Positions 24,639 through 32,094 are shown, counted from the stretch's first letter. The stretch is 64,000 nt of DNA from Epidermidibacterium keratini (GCF_009834025.1 NZ_CP047156.1:3432067-3496066), one strand, 5' to 3'. The notes: a model not told the origin generated them from the letters alone. Made by a program: numbers and translations.

Positions 24639-24994
24639 TTGGCCGCTCCTGTCCCGCAGCAGCCCGGCACGGTGCACTGAGAGTCCATGCAGGGCGCGTG
24701 CTCGTCGACGGCCAGCGTCACGTCCACGAGGGCCGTGAGCGCCGCCGCGAGATGCGGGTCGGCGATCACGTAGCGCGTCTGCCGCCCCTCGGGCTCGGCG
24801 ACCACGATCCCGCAGTCGCGCAGGCAGGTCAGGTGGTTCGACACGTTCGAGCGCGTCAGCTCCAGCTCGCGCGAGAGCACGGCCGGGTAGCTTGGGCCGT
24901 CGAGCAGGGTCATCAGGATCCGGGATCGCGTCGGGTCCGCCATGGCCCGGCCGAGCCGGTTCATGACGTCGAGGCGTGAAGCAATGGTCAGCAT
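24635..24994 (-). CDS. cmtR: CmtR-type Cd(II)/Pb(II)-sensing ArsR repressor, copy 2
   Basis: This 119-residue protein is identical to copy 1 except Leu82 for Ile82, and keeps Cys57, Cys61 and Cys102. It has its own promoter (25002-25007 and 25026-25031) and is translationally coupled to cadD. Because both repressors should recognise both promoters, the two resistance operons are probably induced together. Confidence 0.95.
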   Translation of the reverse strand: MLTIASRLDVMNRLGRAMADPTRSRILMTLLDGPSYPAVLSRELELTRSNVSNHLTCLRDCGIVVAEPEGRQTRYVIADPHLAAALTALVDVTLAVDEHAPCMDSQCTVPGCCGTGAAK

Positions 24995-25048
24995 GCACTG
25001 AACTATACAGGGACTGCTGACTTGTTGTCGACACGTCAGGGCTGCCGC
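24636..25048. repeat. 413-bp direct repeat, copy B (cmtR plus promoter)
   Basis: This is the second copy of the block at 23117-23529. Beyond 25048 the two copies diverge completely, so the duplication boundary lies just upstream of the shared promoter, and the other boundary is at the cmtR stop codon. Confidence 0.9.
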
Positions 25049-25086
25049 ACGCGCTCCGCGCGCTTGCCCTCGGGAACCGGATTCAC

Positions 25087-25977
25087 CTACTTGCGCCAGC
25101 GGGGCCACTTCGGCATCCCGCGGCCCCTCCAGGTCTCAACGAGGCACGCGACCCAACGGACGGACGCGAAGAGCCCGTAGCCGGCCCCGGTGAGGCCCAC
25201 GGCAACCACGAGCCAGCGCCCGATGCCGAGCCAAGGGCTCCCGTCCACGTCGAGGGCCCACTGAGCGCCTGTGATGAGCCCAGCGATGCCCATCCAGAGC
25301 CCAGCGACGACCACGACCACCGGCAAGAGGGCGAGGCACATCGCAGCGCCAGCCGACCAGAGCTGTCGGGCCTCCAGCTTCGCCGTCGCGGCGATGATCC
25401 GCTCGGCGCGCTCGTTGGACGCGTCGAGGTTCGCCGTCATCGTGGCCGAGGCCTCCCCGGCGACCTGCTCGACGGCCTTCTCGACCCGTTCCTCGGTGCG
25501 CTTCTCGATCCGCTGCACGGCCCCGCCGACCTGGCTCACGAGCTTCTGGTTCGCCGCGGCCTGTGCCTTGAGTCCCTCAATCGCCGAGGCCGTAGCCGCG
25601 TGGTTCTTCTGCGCCTCGGCGATCAAACTCTGCGAGGCGGCGTTCAGCCGCTTCCCGTCGAGACTCTGCACGAACTCGCCGAGCGTGCTCTCGATCTCGC
25701 TCAGCCTGCTCTCGACGCTCTCGATCTGCGGTGACGTGCTGACGGACGGCTGCGAGGTCGACGCCCGGTCGATGCGCTTGCTCATCTCCTCGTCCATGAC
25801 CTTCAAGAACCCCGCGAGCTTCTTCTGCTGCTCGGCCAGCCGGTCGAGCCGCGCGTTCTGCGCCTCGACGGCGGCGAGGATCGAGGTCAACGCCTCCATC
25901 GTCTCCGGAATGCCGAGCTGCTGCCGCTGCTCGTCCTGCGCGTTCTGCTGCTTCAGCCTGTCGAGCGCTGCGCTCAT
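25087..25977 (-). CDS. Coiled-coil membrane-anchored mobilization-associated protein
   Basis: The 296-residue protein has a helical, Gln/Glu/Lys-rich first part (SAALDRLKQQNAQDEQRQQL, then LDRLAEQQKKLAGFLKVMDE) likely to form coiled coils to about residue 190. Two transmembrane segments follow near residues 205-235 (AAMCLALLPVVVVVAGLWMG) and 250-275 (WLVVAVGLTGAGYGLFA). The C-terminus is basic. Its first 401 bases are also open in the relaxase frame. ColE1 MbeB/MbeD and RSF1010 MobB, nested in relaxase genes, show the same kind of arrangement and help couple the relaxosome to the membrane. Exact family not recognised. Confidence 0.78.
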   Translation of the reverse strand: MSAALDRLKQQNAQDEQRQQLGIPETMEALTSILAAVEAQNARLDRLAEQQKKLAGFLKVMDEEMSKRIDRASTSQPSVSTSPQIESVESRLSEIESTLGEFVQSLDGKRLNAASQSLIAEAQKNHAATASAIEGLKAQAAANQKLVSQVGGAVQRIEKRTEERVEKAVEQVAGEASATMTANLDASNERAERIIAATAKLEARQLWSAGAAMCLALLPVVVVVAGLWMGIAGLITGAQWALDVDGSPWLGIGRWLVVAVGLTGAGYGLFASVRWVACLVETWRGRGMPKWPRWRK

Positions 25978-26851
25978 GGCCCTGCTCCTTCTGCTGCTGG
26001 TGATAGTCGAAGAACGCCTGCGCGCCCTCCGGGGTGAAGTCCGCCGAGAGGGCGCTGGTGCGCTTGCGGCGCTCGGCGCGCCCGGACTCACCTCGGCGGT
26101 CCTCGATGTAGAGCGTCCACGTCGCCTTGCCGACGTTCTTGCCCCGCTTGCTCACGGCTGTGTGCAGGCGCATCCGCGGCACCTGCTTCCCGTCGTCGCC
26201 AAGCTGCTGGTTCTGCTCCGCGATCACCGATTCGAGACCGGGCTTGTCCACCGACCAAGGATTGGCCAGAGCGGCGCTCATCCGGTCGCCCATCTCCCGG
26301 TCGAGCGACCCCTCGGCGAAGTCCTCGCGGCGCAGCTCCCAGTCCTTCGGCGCGTGCTCCAGCCGCTTCACGACCGAGAGGCCGTGCTCGCGCATCAGCT
26401 CGTCGTTTGCCGACTGCACGCCCCGTTGGTTCCCTGCCTTGCGGTCGTGGAACGTGCGGTAGTCCGAGAGCGCCTTCCCGGCGCGGTTGTTGTGGTTGAC
26501 GACCAAGATGTGGTTGTGCGGCTTGCGGCCACGTCCATCCACATGCGTCACCACAAGGCAGTCCGAGTCCGGGTGCATCTTCTTCGCGAGCTGGTAGCCC
26601 AGATCGTTCACCCGCTGCACGTCCTCCGGGCTGTTCGGGTCGAACTCCTCGTCGCTGAACGACTGGCGATAGTGCAGCGCCTCGACGTCGCGCTTCGTGT
26701 TCTGCGTGAGCGCGCGGGCGCGGGCCGAGAATGCGCCGGGGCCTCCCGGCACATCGCACGTGATCGCGACCCCGCGTTCGTCCGCCTCGCCTCGGATGTA
26801 GCGCTCCGTGTCTCCGGCGCTCGTGCTCGGGCTGTAGTGCGTGGTGCTCAT
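25577..26851 (-). CDS. Relaxase / mobilization nuclease
   Basis: The 424-codon frame begins MSTTHYSPSTSAGDTERYI. Residues 50-130 hold the relaxase histidine triad region: LHYRQSFSDEEFDPNSPEDV, then VVTHVDGRGRKPHNHILVV with the HxD and HNH histidines that bind the metal. A relaxase nicks oriT and pilots the strand to a recipient. The last 130 residues are Arg/Glu/Ala-rich and share DNA with the coiled-coil gene in another frame, so the true C-terminus needs checking. It is coupled by ATGA to the MobC-like gene upstream. Confidence 0.85.
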   Translation of the reverse strand: MSTTHYSPSTSAGDTERYIRGEADERGVAITCDVPGGPGAFSARARALTQNTKRDVEALHYRQSFSDEEFDPNSPEDVQRVNDLGYQLAKKMHPDSDCLVVTHVDGRGRKPHNHILVVNHNNRAGKALSDYRTFHDRKAGNQRGVQSANDELMREHGLSVVKRLEHAPKDWELRREDFAEGSLDREMGDRMSAALANPWSVDKPGLESVIAEQNQQLGDDGKQVPRMRLHTAVSKRGKNVGKATWTLYIEDRRGESGRAERRKRTSALSADFTPEGAQAFFDYHQQQKEQGHERSARQAEAAERAGRAAAAARHSGDDGGVDLDPRRRRGAERAARPAGRAAEEARGVLEGHGRGDEQAHRPGVDLAAVRQHVTADRERREQAERDREHARRVRAESRREAAERRLAEFDRRGAEEPRGYGLGD

Positions 26852-27438
26852 GACGCCGTCCGGTCCCCGAGCAGCGCCCGGACCCCGCGCAGCAACTCGA
26901 TCAGCTCGGGCACCTCTGCCGACAGCGCCACCGCCTCACCGGCCCGCGCGCGGCGGTCCAGGTCGTTGACGTTGATCGCCAGCGGGCGCACCTGGGCGGC
27001 CAGCTCGCGGGCGTCCGCCGAGGCCTGCACGCGCAACTCGGCTCCGAGCAGGTGCGCGGCCACGGCGGCGTCCAGCTCCTCGCTCCGAGAGGCGTGGAGC
27101 GCATCCCGCACGACGGTCCGCACCCACGTGCTCGGAGCCAGCCCGAGCCGCTTCGCACGAGTGCGAAGCGCCCCGAGCGTGGCGTCATCGAAGCGGGTAT
27201 CGAGCCGCCCGCCGCTGCCACGACGACGCTTCGCGCCGCCGTGACTCTGACGCACAGCCTCCGCATCAGCCCGACCGGTGTTCACCTGGGAGTCGGCCTG
27301 CTGCTCTACCTGTACGCCAGAGTGGCAAGCAGTAGGCATGTCGGACACATCGCTGACGCTCGTGTCCTCCATGCCTGCTTGCGAGGGGCCTCCGGCCCCC
27401 TCGACCCCCTGAAAGAGCGCGTCCAGTTCGGTGCTCAT
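26848..27438 (-). CDS. MobC-like relaxosome accessory protein
   Basis: The 196-residue protein has a disordered N-terminal 90 residues (TELDALFQGVEGAGGPSQAG onward). It then has a basic linker and a ribbon-helix-helix-like segment, RLDTRFDDATLGALRTRAK, followed by APSTWVRTVVRDALHAS. The remainder, DLDRRARAGEAVALSAEVP, is helical and typical of the MobC family. MobC proteins bind near oriT and assist strand separation by the relaxase. It is coupled by ATGA overlaps at both ends, to rep and to the relaxase gene. Confidence 0.82.
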   Translation of the reverse strand: MSTELDALFQGVEGAGGPSQAGMEDTSVSDVSDMPTACHSGVQVEQQADSQVNTGRADAEAVRQSHGGAKRRRGSGGRLDTRFDDATLGALRTRAKRLGLAPSTWVRTVVRDALHASRSEELDAAVAAHLLGAELRVQASADARELAAQVRPLAINVNDLDRRARAGEAVALSAEVPELIELLRGVRALLGDRTAS

Positions 27439-28847
27439 GCGGCACCTCCGATCAGTGCCAGCGGCACGTCCGGACTCCGCACGGCGAGCCCGCTCAGCAG
27501 CTCCGCGACCGCGCCGTCCGCGTCGTGGTCCGCCGAGGTCTCCGGACCGTAGGTCAGTTCCCGCGACCCGGCGTTCCGGTGGTACGCGTTCCCGTACATA
27601 CCGGGCGTGTGCGCGGCGGCCGGAACGCTGCACTGATGCCACTCGTAGGGCTCGATCCTTCCGATGTGCTGCACGAGGTAGCGGTTGATGTCGTCGGCAC
27701 GGTAGACCTTCACGACCGAGGCCAGGCGGCGGATGAACTGGTCCAGCGCCTCGTCCACGTTGCCCTTCTGACGGGCGTAGTAGAAGAACTCGACAGGCTC
27801 GATCGTCGCCGTGATGACGATGAGACGCGGGGCCACCTCGCCCTTGTTCTTGTACCGAGCCTTCGCAGGCGAGGCGTTGTACGGATCGAGCAGCAGCAGC
27901 CAGTCGTTCGCGTCCATCGCCGAGGCGCGCAGATCGTCGAGCAGCAGCACTTCCTCCCCGCGCCAGTCATCGAGGGGGTTCCCCGTGGCGGCCCGGTAGA
28001 CCTGCCACCGCTCGCCGTGGGCGTTCGCCGCGTTGATCGCCTCGGTGATGAAGTCCGTGGCGAACCGGGTCTTGCCGATACCGGCATCCCCGTGGACGAA
28101 CACCACGTGCGTCGAGAACTCACCGGCGCGGAGCTTCGCCGCCGCCCGGTACGCACGGCGCTGACCATAGGCCGACAGGGCATCGTCGATCTCCCGCTGA
28201 TGCCGCGAGTAGATGTCGAACAGTTCATCGGTAAGCATGATCTGATCGCGCGTGATCTCGCCCTGGAGCACGCGCTCGCGCATGTCCTCGAAGTTCTCGG
28301 CGACGACCTTCTTCTTCACGTGGGCGCGACCCTTGAGCCACGTCTCCCGGCGCTGGGCGTCGATGCCGAGGTAGTCCGGCCCGCGCACCGTGGCGACCTC
28401 CGAAGGCGCGTACTGGTGCTTGTCCGCGTACTTCACGTGCGTCAGGTACGAGAGCATGTTGTCGAAGGCGTACCGCCCGCGACCGGGCTTCTCGACGTAC
28501 TGCGGTTCGACGCCGATGCCAAACGCGAGCCGATCCAGAGGCGCGCTCTTCGCGCGGCTGGCGAACTTGATCACCGCGTGCAGGTGATCCGGCTTCGGCT
28601 CGACGACCAGAGCCTTCTCCGTGTCGCTCCAGACCTCGCGCTCGTCCTTGTCGTGCACGATGCCGTAGGCCTCGATGACCTCGCAGCCGATGGCCTCGAG
28701 CCGCTGCACCACGTAGGTGAGGATCGCTCCGGCTCCCTGCTGGAGCAGCGCGGCTCCGGTCGGATCGCCGGCGGCCCAGGTCCAGTACGACGGATCGAGG
28801 TACTGCGTGAGACCGATGCTCGTCGGGTTGTTCTCCTGCTTAGCCAC
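27435..28847 (-). CDS. Replication initiator with HUH nuclease and SF3 helicase motifs
   Basis: The protein is about 470 residues. The N-terminal half has the HUH motif in KPDHLHAVIKF (His88, His90) and the nicking tyrosine region MLSYLTHVKYADKHQY (Tyr134), as in Rep_2-type rolling-circle initiators. The C-terminal half has a P-loop, VHGDAGIGKTRFA (about 251-263), an acidic Walker B EEVLLLDDL, and the strand RLIVITATIEPVEFF, as in superfamily-3 helicases. This architecture is shared with CRESS-DNA virus and pCRESS plasmid Reps. The start codon is uncertain: GTG 28847 (VAKQENN) and GTG 28856 are possible, and the frame stays open to 28982. It indicates that the excised element replicates as a circle. 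Confidence 0.85.
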   Translation of the reverse strand: MAKQENNPTSIGLTQYLDPSYWTWAAGDPTGAALLQQGAGAILTYVVQRLEAIGCEVIEAYGIVHDKDEREVWSDTEKALVVEPKPDHLHAVIKFASRAKSAPLDRLAFGIGVEPQYVEKPGRGRYAFDNMLSYLTHVKYADKHQYAPSEVATVRGPDYLGIDAQRRETWLKGRAHVKKKVVAENFEDMRERVLQGEITRDQIMLTDELFDIYSRHQREIDDALSAYGQRRAYRAAAKLRAGEFSTHVVFVHGDAGIGKTRFATDFITEAINAANAHGERWQVYRAATGNPLDDWRGEEVLLLDDLRASAMDANDWLLLLDPYNASPAKARYKNKGEVAPRLIVITATIEPVEFFYYARQKGNVDEALDQFIRRLASVVKVYRADDINRYLVQHIGRIEPYEWHQCSVPAAAHTPGMYGNAYHRNAGSRELTYGPETSADHDADGAVAELLSGLAVRSPDVPLALIGGAA

Positions 28848-28893
28848 GACGACCACCGTCCAGGACGTCGGAAGGAGCGTGCGGCGCCTTAAA

Positions 28894-28932
28894 TGACCCC
28901 CTATTGAGACCCCAAATGATCCTGCGGGGTCA
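28894..28932. other. Candidate replication origin / stem-loop upstream of rep
   Basis: TGACCCC (28894-28900) and GGGGTCA (28926-28932) can pair, with a third GACCCC at 28908-28913 and the related repeats GGGGTC and GGGGGTC read on the minus strand. HUH Reps nick in a loop near their own gene, so this is a reasonable double-strand-origin candidate. The evidence is only position and repeats, and the region also codes for the end of a small protein. Confidence 0.3.
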
Positions 28933-29179
28933 CGCGGTGGAGCGAAGGCGAAACCGGCAGCTGACCAGGCATGTTGTTGCATGGCGCGGCAATCGACAAG
29001 CCCTTGCCGCGCCCGTAGGAACGGATGAGGCTCCCGGAACTCTTGGAGTGCGGAGCACGGATGAGGACGGGCATCACGACGACGGGCAGCCCGCCTCCGG
29101 CGGATGCCAGGCCAGGCCCATCGGTCGGGTTGGTCAGGTCAGCGGGAGCGGTGGCGCTGGTGCGTTCGGCGGCGTTCAT
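28901..29179 (-). CDS. Hypothetical protein, 92 residues
   Basis: The ATG at 29179 overlaps the stop of the upstream HTH gene (ATGA), which supports translation. The product, MNAAERTSATAPADLTNPTD and onward, has a hydrophobic patch, LPVVVMPVLI, and a basic middle (LIRSYGRGKG), but no recognisable domain. It ends just before the rep gene. It may be a real small protein or merely a translated leader of rep. Confidence 0.5.
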   Translation of the reverse strand: MNAAERTSATAPADLTNPTDGPGLASAGGGLPVVVMPVLIRAPHSKSSGSLIRSYGRGKGLSIAAPCNNMPGQLPVSPSLHRVTPQDHLGSQ

Positions 29180-29424
29180 CGGGCACCGCCCTTGCGGTAA
29201 CGCTTGATGACGGCCTGATGCGTGACGCCGAGGGCGTCGCCGATCTTGGCCCAGGTCACCCCGTCGGCGCGGGCATCGGCGGCGGCCATCTCGACGGCCT
29301 CCTCCAGCACGGAGCGGAGCACGCCGAGGTCGTAGAGGTGCGCTTCGCTGTCGGCGAGAGTGGGGTCGCCCACACGCCAGCGGAAGCCGTTCACGTGGTC
29401 GAAGGCGGCGGAGTTGGCGCTCAT
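29176..29424 (-). CDS. Small helix-turn-helix protein
   Basis: The 82-residue protein has a C-terminal helix-turn-helix, WAKIGDALGVTHQAVIKRY, similar to sigma-70 region 4 or MerR/Xis-like folds. The N-terminal half (SEAHLYDLGVLRSVLEEA) is helical. On an integrative element it could regulate rep/mob expression or act as a recombination directionality factor for the serine integrase; neither is shown. It is coupled to genes on both sides (ATGA at the 3' end, TGATG at the 5' end). Confidence 0.7.
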   Translation of the reverse strand: MSANSAAFDHVNGFRWRVGDPTLADSEAHLYDLGVLRSVLEEAVEMAAADARADGVTWAKIGDALGVTHQAVIKRYRKGGAR

Positions 29425-29636
29425 CAGCGATCACCACCCATCACGGCGGCGACCGCGGCCCGCTGGCGCGGAGTCAGCGGCGTGCGGGCCAGGCGCTCAC
29501 CAGCTCGGCGACCGGCGGCGAGGGCGGCAGCGATGACGGGATCGAGCCCATCAGCCTGCGGAACGGGGGTCGAGTCCTGGTCGAGCCCAGGGCAGTCCAG
29601 CGCAGATGCGCGGGGAGCGTCGATAACGACAGACAT
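29424..29636 (-). CDS. Hypothetical small protein, 70 residues
   Basis: The product begins SVVIDAPRASALDCPGLDQD and ends with a basic helix, RLARTPLTPRQRAAVAAVM. The stop overlaps the next start by one base. It is the first gene of the element's rep/mob operon; the inverted repeat at 29701-29718 lies about 65 bases upstream of its ATG. No family recognised. Confidence 0.55.
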   Translation of the reverse strand: MSVVIDAPRASALDCPGLDQDSTPVPQADGLDPVIAAALAAGRRAGERLARTPLTPRQRAAVAAVMGGDR

Positions 29637-29700
29637 CGGAAGTCCTCAAACATGAGTGTGCTTCCGGTTCCCCGCCACGGTAATTGGGCTGTTTGACCGG

Positions 29701-29718
29701 CTACTCATCCGGGAGTAG
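29701..29718 (-). promoter_or_regulatory. Inverted repeat upstream of the element core operon
   Basis: CTACTC-ATCCGG-GAGTAG has 6-bp arms in the 182-base gap between the integrase stop and the small-gene operon. This is a likely operator for an element-encoded regulator such as the HTH protein at 29176. Confidence 0.4.
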
Positions 29719-29778
29719 AACCCCGCGCTTCTAAGTCGCGGCCCCGGTGGGATCTTCTTGTCTGCAACCATTCTCCCA

Positions 29779-29809
29779 CGACTCGACTCACCAGTCCACT
29801 GACGAGTCG
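29779..29809 (-). terminator. Candidate terminator after the serine integrase
   Basis: CGACTC (29779-29784) and GAGTCG (29804-29809) form a short stem 10 bases past the integrase stop, in leftward orientation. The stem is weak and lacks a clear U-run. Confidence 0.3.
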
Positions 29810-29818
29810 ATTCGCGTG

Positions 29819-31255
29819 TTAGTCGCGACGCGGCTCTATCCGAATGAGGGCGTGGTCGAACTTCACGTGGCCGGGGGCAATGGGCTCGATGGTCACCGTC
29901 ACCAGCTCATCCACGAGCATCCGGCGGCGGTCCATGTCCAGTGCCTTCCACTTCGACTCGACCACTTCGCGGCGCTCCATGGTGCCCAGTGGCTCATCCA
30001 CGTCCGCCAGCAGTTTCGCCGCCACCGACACCGAGCGGTCGAGCAGCTCCGCGTCGATCTCGTCGATGCGGACCTTCCCGCCCCTGATCGCCTCGGTGAT
30101 CTCCAAGACGGGCTGGCGCACGTCCAGCAGCAGAGGGCTCAGTTCCTTCACGCGCTCGACCAGGGCATTCCGCTCGGTCAGCAGCTCCTCGCGGTCCGGC
30201 CCATCGTCCTCCTGCGGCATCACGAGGTCGTGCACGTCCACCGAGGACAGGCGGGTGAGCACCGCCTCGGTGACCATCGCGTCGACGGGTTCGCGTTGGC
30301 GGGTGAGGTGGAACTGCTCGCCGCAGCGGTACGTCGGCTGCTTGCGGCTGTTCGTCCCCGATACGAGCGTCGCGCCGCACTTCCCGCACAGCCCGATCGT
30401 GGACAGCAGGTACTTAGGCTGGTTGCCCTGCCTCGCCGACCTCCGCACGTTGTCCTCCAGCTTCGCCACCGCGGCCCTCCAGGTCTGCTCGCCGACGATG
30501 GGAGGGAACGCCTCGCCCTGCACCGGGTACAGCTCGCCCGAGGCGTAGTGCTTGATGTAGCCAGCGTAGAGAGGATTCGCCAGCAGATACCGCACAGCAT
30601 CGACGGAGAACTCCGACCCGCGCGCGGTCAGATGACCGGCACTGTTCAGGTCCTCGCGGATGCGACGGATCGACAGGGACGGCTCTCCGAGGAACGCATC
30701 GAAGGCCCGCCGAACCGCGTCGGCCTCCTCCTCGATCAGCTCGCCCTCCCTCGTCCAGCCAAACGCCTTCCAGGTGGATGCCGGGATGCCCTCGGCGCGG
30801 CGGCGCTCGTTGGAACGGATCTGTCGTTCGGCCTTGCGACGGGCCTCGAACCGCGCGAGAGCGGCGAGCATCGTCGCTCGGAACTCGCCGTCCGCAGTCG
30901 AGAGGTCGATCTCGCCGTCCACGGTGACGACGCGCAGGCCCAGGTCGATCAGCGTGTTCAAGTCCTTCGTGCTGCGCAGGAGCCGGTCCATGTCCACGGC
31001 GACGACCATCGAGAACCGACCCGCCCGGGCGTCGTCCAGCATCTCGGCCCACCGGGTGCCAGCGCGGCGCTTCTTCGTCGCCGATACCGCGTTGTCGTCG
31101 TAGACCTCAACGACCTCCCAGTCCTTGGCCTCGGCCAGCGCCCTGATCTTCCGCAGCTGCGTCTCGACCGTCCACCGGTCGCCCTTGCGATCCATCGAGG
31201 CACGGACGTACGCGGCTACCTCGTTCGTCTTCCTCAGCGATACCAGTTCAACCAT
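29819..31255 (-). CDS. Large serine recombinase (site-specific integrase)
   Basis: The 478-residue protein has an N-terminal resolvase domain with the nucleophile Ser20 in AAYVRASMDRKGD, the VDMDRLLRSTKDL catalytic-loop arginine region, and an LARFEARRKAER linker helix. The recombinase domain follows (GIPASTWKAFGWTREG, then ANPLYAGYI). A zinc ribbon is seen around GLCGKCGATL...YRCGEQFHL, and a coiled-coil motif lies in the last third. This is the standard layout of phiC31-type integrases, although short. It cuts attP and attB at a dinucleotide. Its ATG is 35 bases from attR, the usual position beside attP. Confidence 0.95.
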   Translation of the reverse strand: MVELVSLRKTNEVAAYVRASMDRKGDRWTVETQLRKIRALAEAKDWEVVEVYDDNAVSATKKRRAGTRWAEMLDDARAGRFSMVVAVDMDRLLRSTKDLNTLIDLGLRVVTVDGEIDLSTADGEFRATMLAALARFEARRKAERQIRSNERRRAEGIPASTWKAFGWTREGELIEEEADAVRRAFDAFLGEPSLSIRRIREDLNSAGHLTARGSEFSVDAVRYLLANPLYAGYIKHYASGELYPVQGEAFPPIVGEQTWRAAVAKLEDNVRRSARQGNQPKYLLSTIGLCGKCGATLVSGTNSRKQPTYRCGEQFHLTRQREPVDAMVTEAVLTRLSSVDVHDLVMPQEDDGPDREELLTERNALVERVKELSPLLLDVRQPVLEITEAIRGGKVRIDEIDAELLDRSVSVAAKLLADVDEPLGTMERREVVESKWKALDMDRRRMLVDELVTVTIEPIAPGHVKFDHALIRIEPRRD

Positions 31256-31289
31256 GCAACCAAGCTTACGTGAACGGGTGTCGCAACCG

Positions 31290-31301
31290 CGACATGCGCT
31301 A
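31290..31301. other. attR core
   Basis: This is the right copy of CGACATGCGCTA. Joining the two element ends puts GGTGTCGCAACC (31277-31288) and GGTTGTAACACT (20310-20321) as an imperfect inverted repeat around the core: 9 of 12 positions are complementary. That is expected of the integrase-binding arms of attP. Confidence 0.85.
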
Positions 31302-32070
31302 CGAGAACCCGCTCTATATGGCCGAGGACGCCGGCGCGGCCGACCTGATCGCAGGCGGGCGACTGCAGCTTGGCATCAGCCGCGGGTCACCGGAGCAGGT
31401 GATCGACGGCTTCCGGTACTTCGGCTATGTGCCATCGGAGGGCTCGGACGCCTCAGACATGGCGCGCCAGCACACCGACGTCTTCCTGCAGATGCTCGAC
31501 GGCGAGGGCTTCGCCGAGCCGAACCCGCGTCCGATGTTTCCCAATCCCGGTGGACTGCTGCGCATCGAGCCGCACTCCGAGGGACTGCGCGATCGCATCT
31601 GGTGGGGTGCCGGCTCGCGGGCGACCGCGGAGTGGGCGGGCAAGAAGGGGATGAACCTGATGTCCTCGACGCTGCTCACCGAAGACACCGGCGTACCCTT
31701 CCATCGCCTGCAGGCCGAGCAGATCCAGCGCTTCCGCGACGCGTGGGTCGAGGCCGGCCACGAGCGCGAGCCGCGCGTGTCGGTCAGCCGCAGCATCTTC
31801 CCGCTGACGACCGACATGGACCACATGTATTTCGGTGGTGAGAGCCGCAGCCAGGACCAGGTCGGAATCCTCGAGGGTGGTGCGGCGCGGTTCGGCAAGA
31901 CGTACGCCGCCGAGCCCGAGCAGCTGATCCGCGATCTCGCCGAAGACGAGGCGATTGCCGCGGCCGACACGCTGCTCATCACGGTCCCGAACCAGCTCGG
32001 TGTGGACTACAACGTGCACGTGCTCGAGTCCGTCGTCAACGACATCGCGCCCGCGCTCGGCTGGCGCTAG
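31294..32070 (+). pseudogene. LLM flavin-dependent oxidoreductase, C-terminal fragment
   Basis: The frame resumes at the right junction with MRYENPLYMAEDAGAADLI and continues through GRLQLGISRGSPEQVIDGF and WWGAGSRATAEWAGKKG, the substrate and flavin-binding half of an LLM oxidoreductase, to TAG at 32070. It joins in register to the fragment at 20045. A GTG at 31270 inside the element could initiate a 266-codon protein lacking the first barrel strands, but no ribosome-binding site is evident. Restored, the whole enzyme would be about 340 residues and probably use FMNH2 or F420. Confidence 0.9.
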
Positions 32071-32094
32071 AAAGCCCTGCGGCAAAGGAGATCC

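Larger units (their letters stand above)
20287..31301. mobile_element. Integrated mobilizable heavy-metal-resistance element (about 11.0 kb)
   Basis: The boundaries are the direct repeats CGACATGCGCTA at 20287-20298 and 31290-31301, and the host gene is continuous across them. Cargo, from left: thioredoxin-fold protein, lspA, metal P-type ATPase, cmtR, cadD, second cmtR. Plasmid-like core: membrane/coiled-coil mobilization protein, relaxase, MobC-like protein, HUH-SF3 Rep, three small genes. A large serine integrase abuts the right end. All genes read toward the left end. No type IV secretion genes are present, so transfer would need a helper. The replication and mobilization modules suggest a plasmid that can integrate into the conserved GVIDMRYENP codons of an LLM gene. 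Confidence 0.9.
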
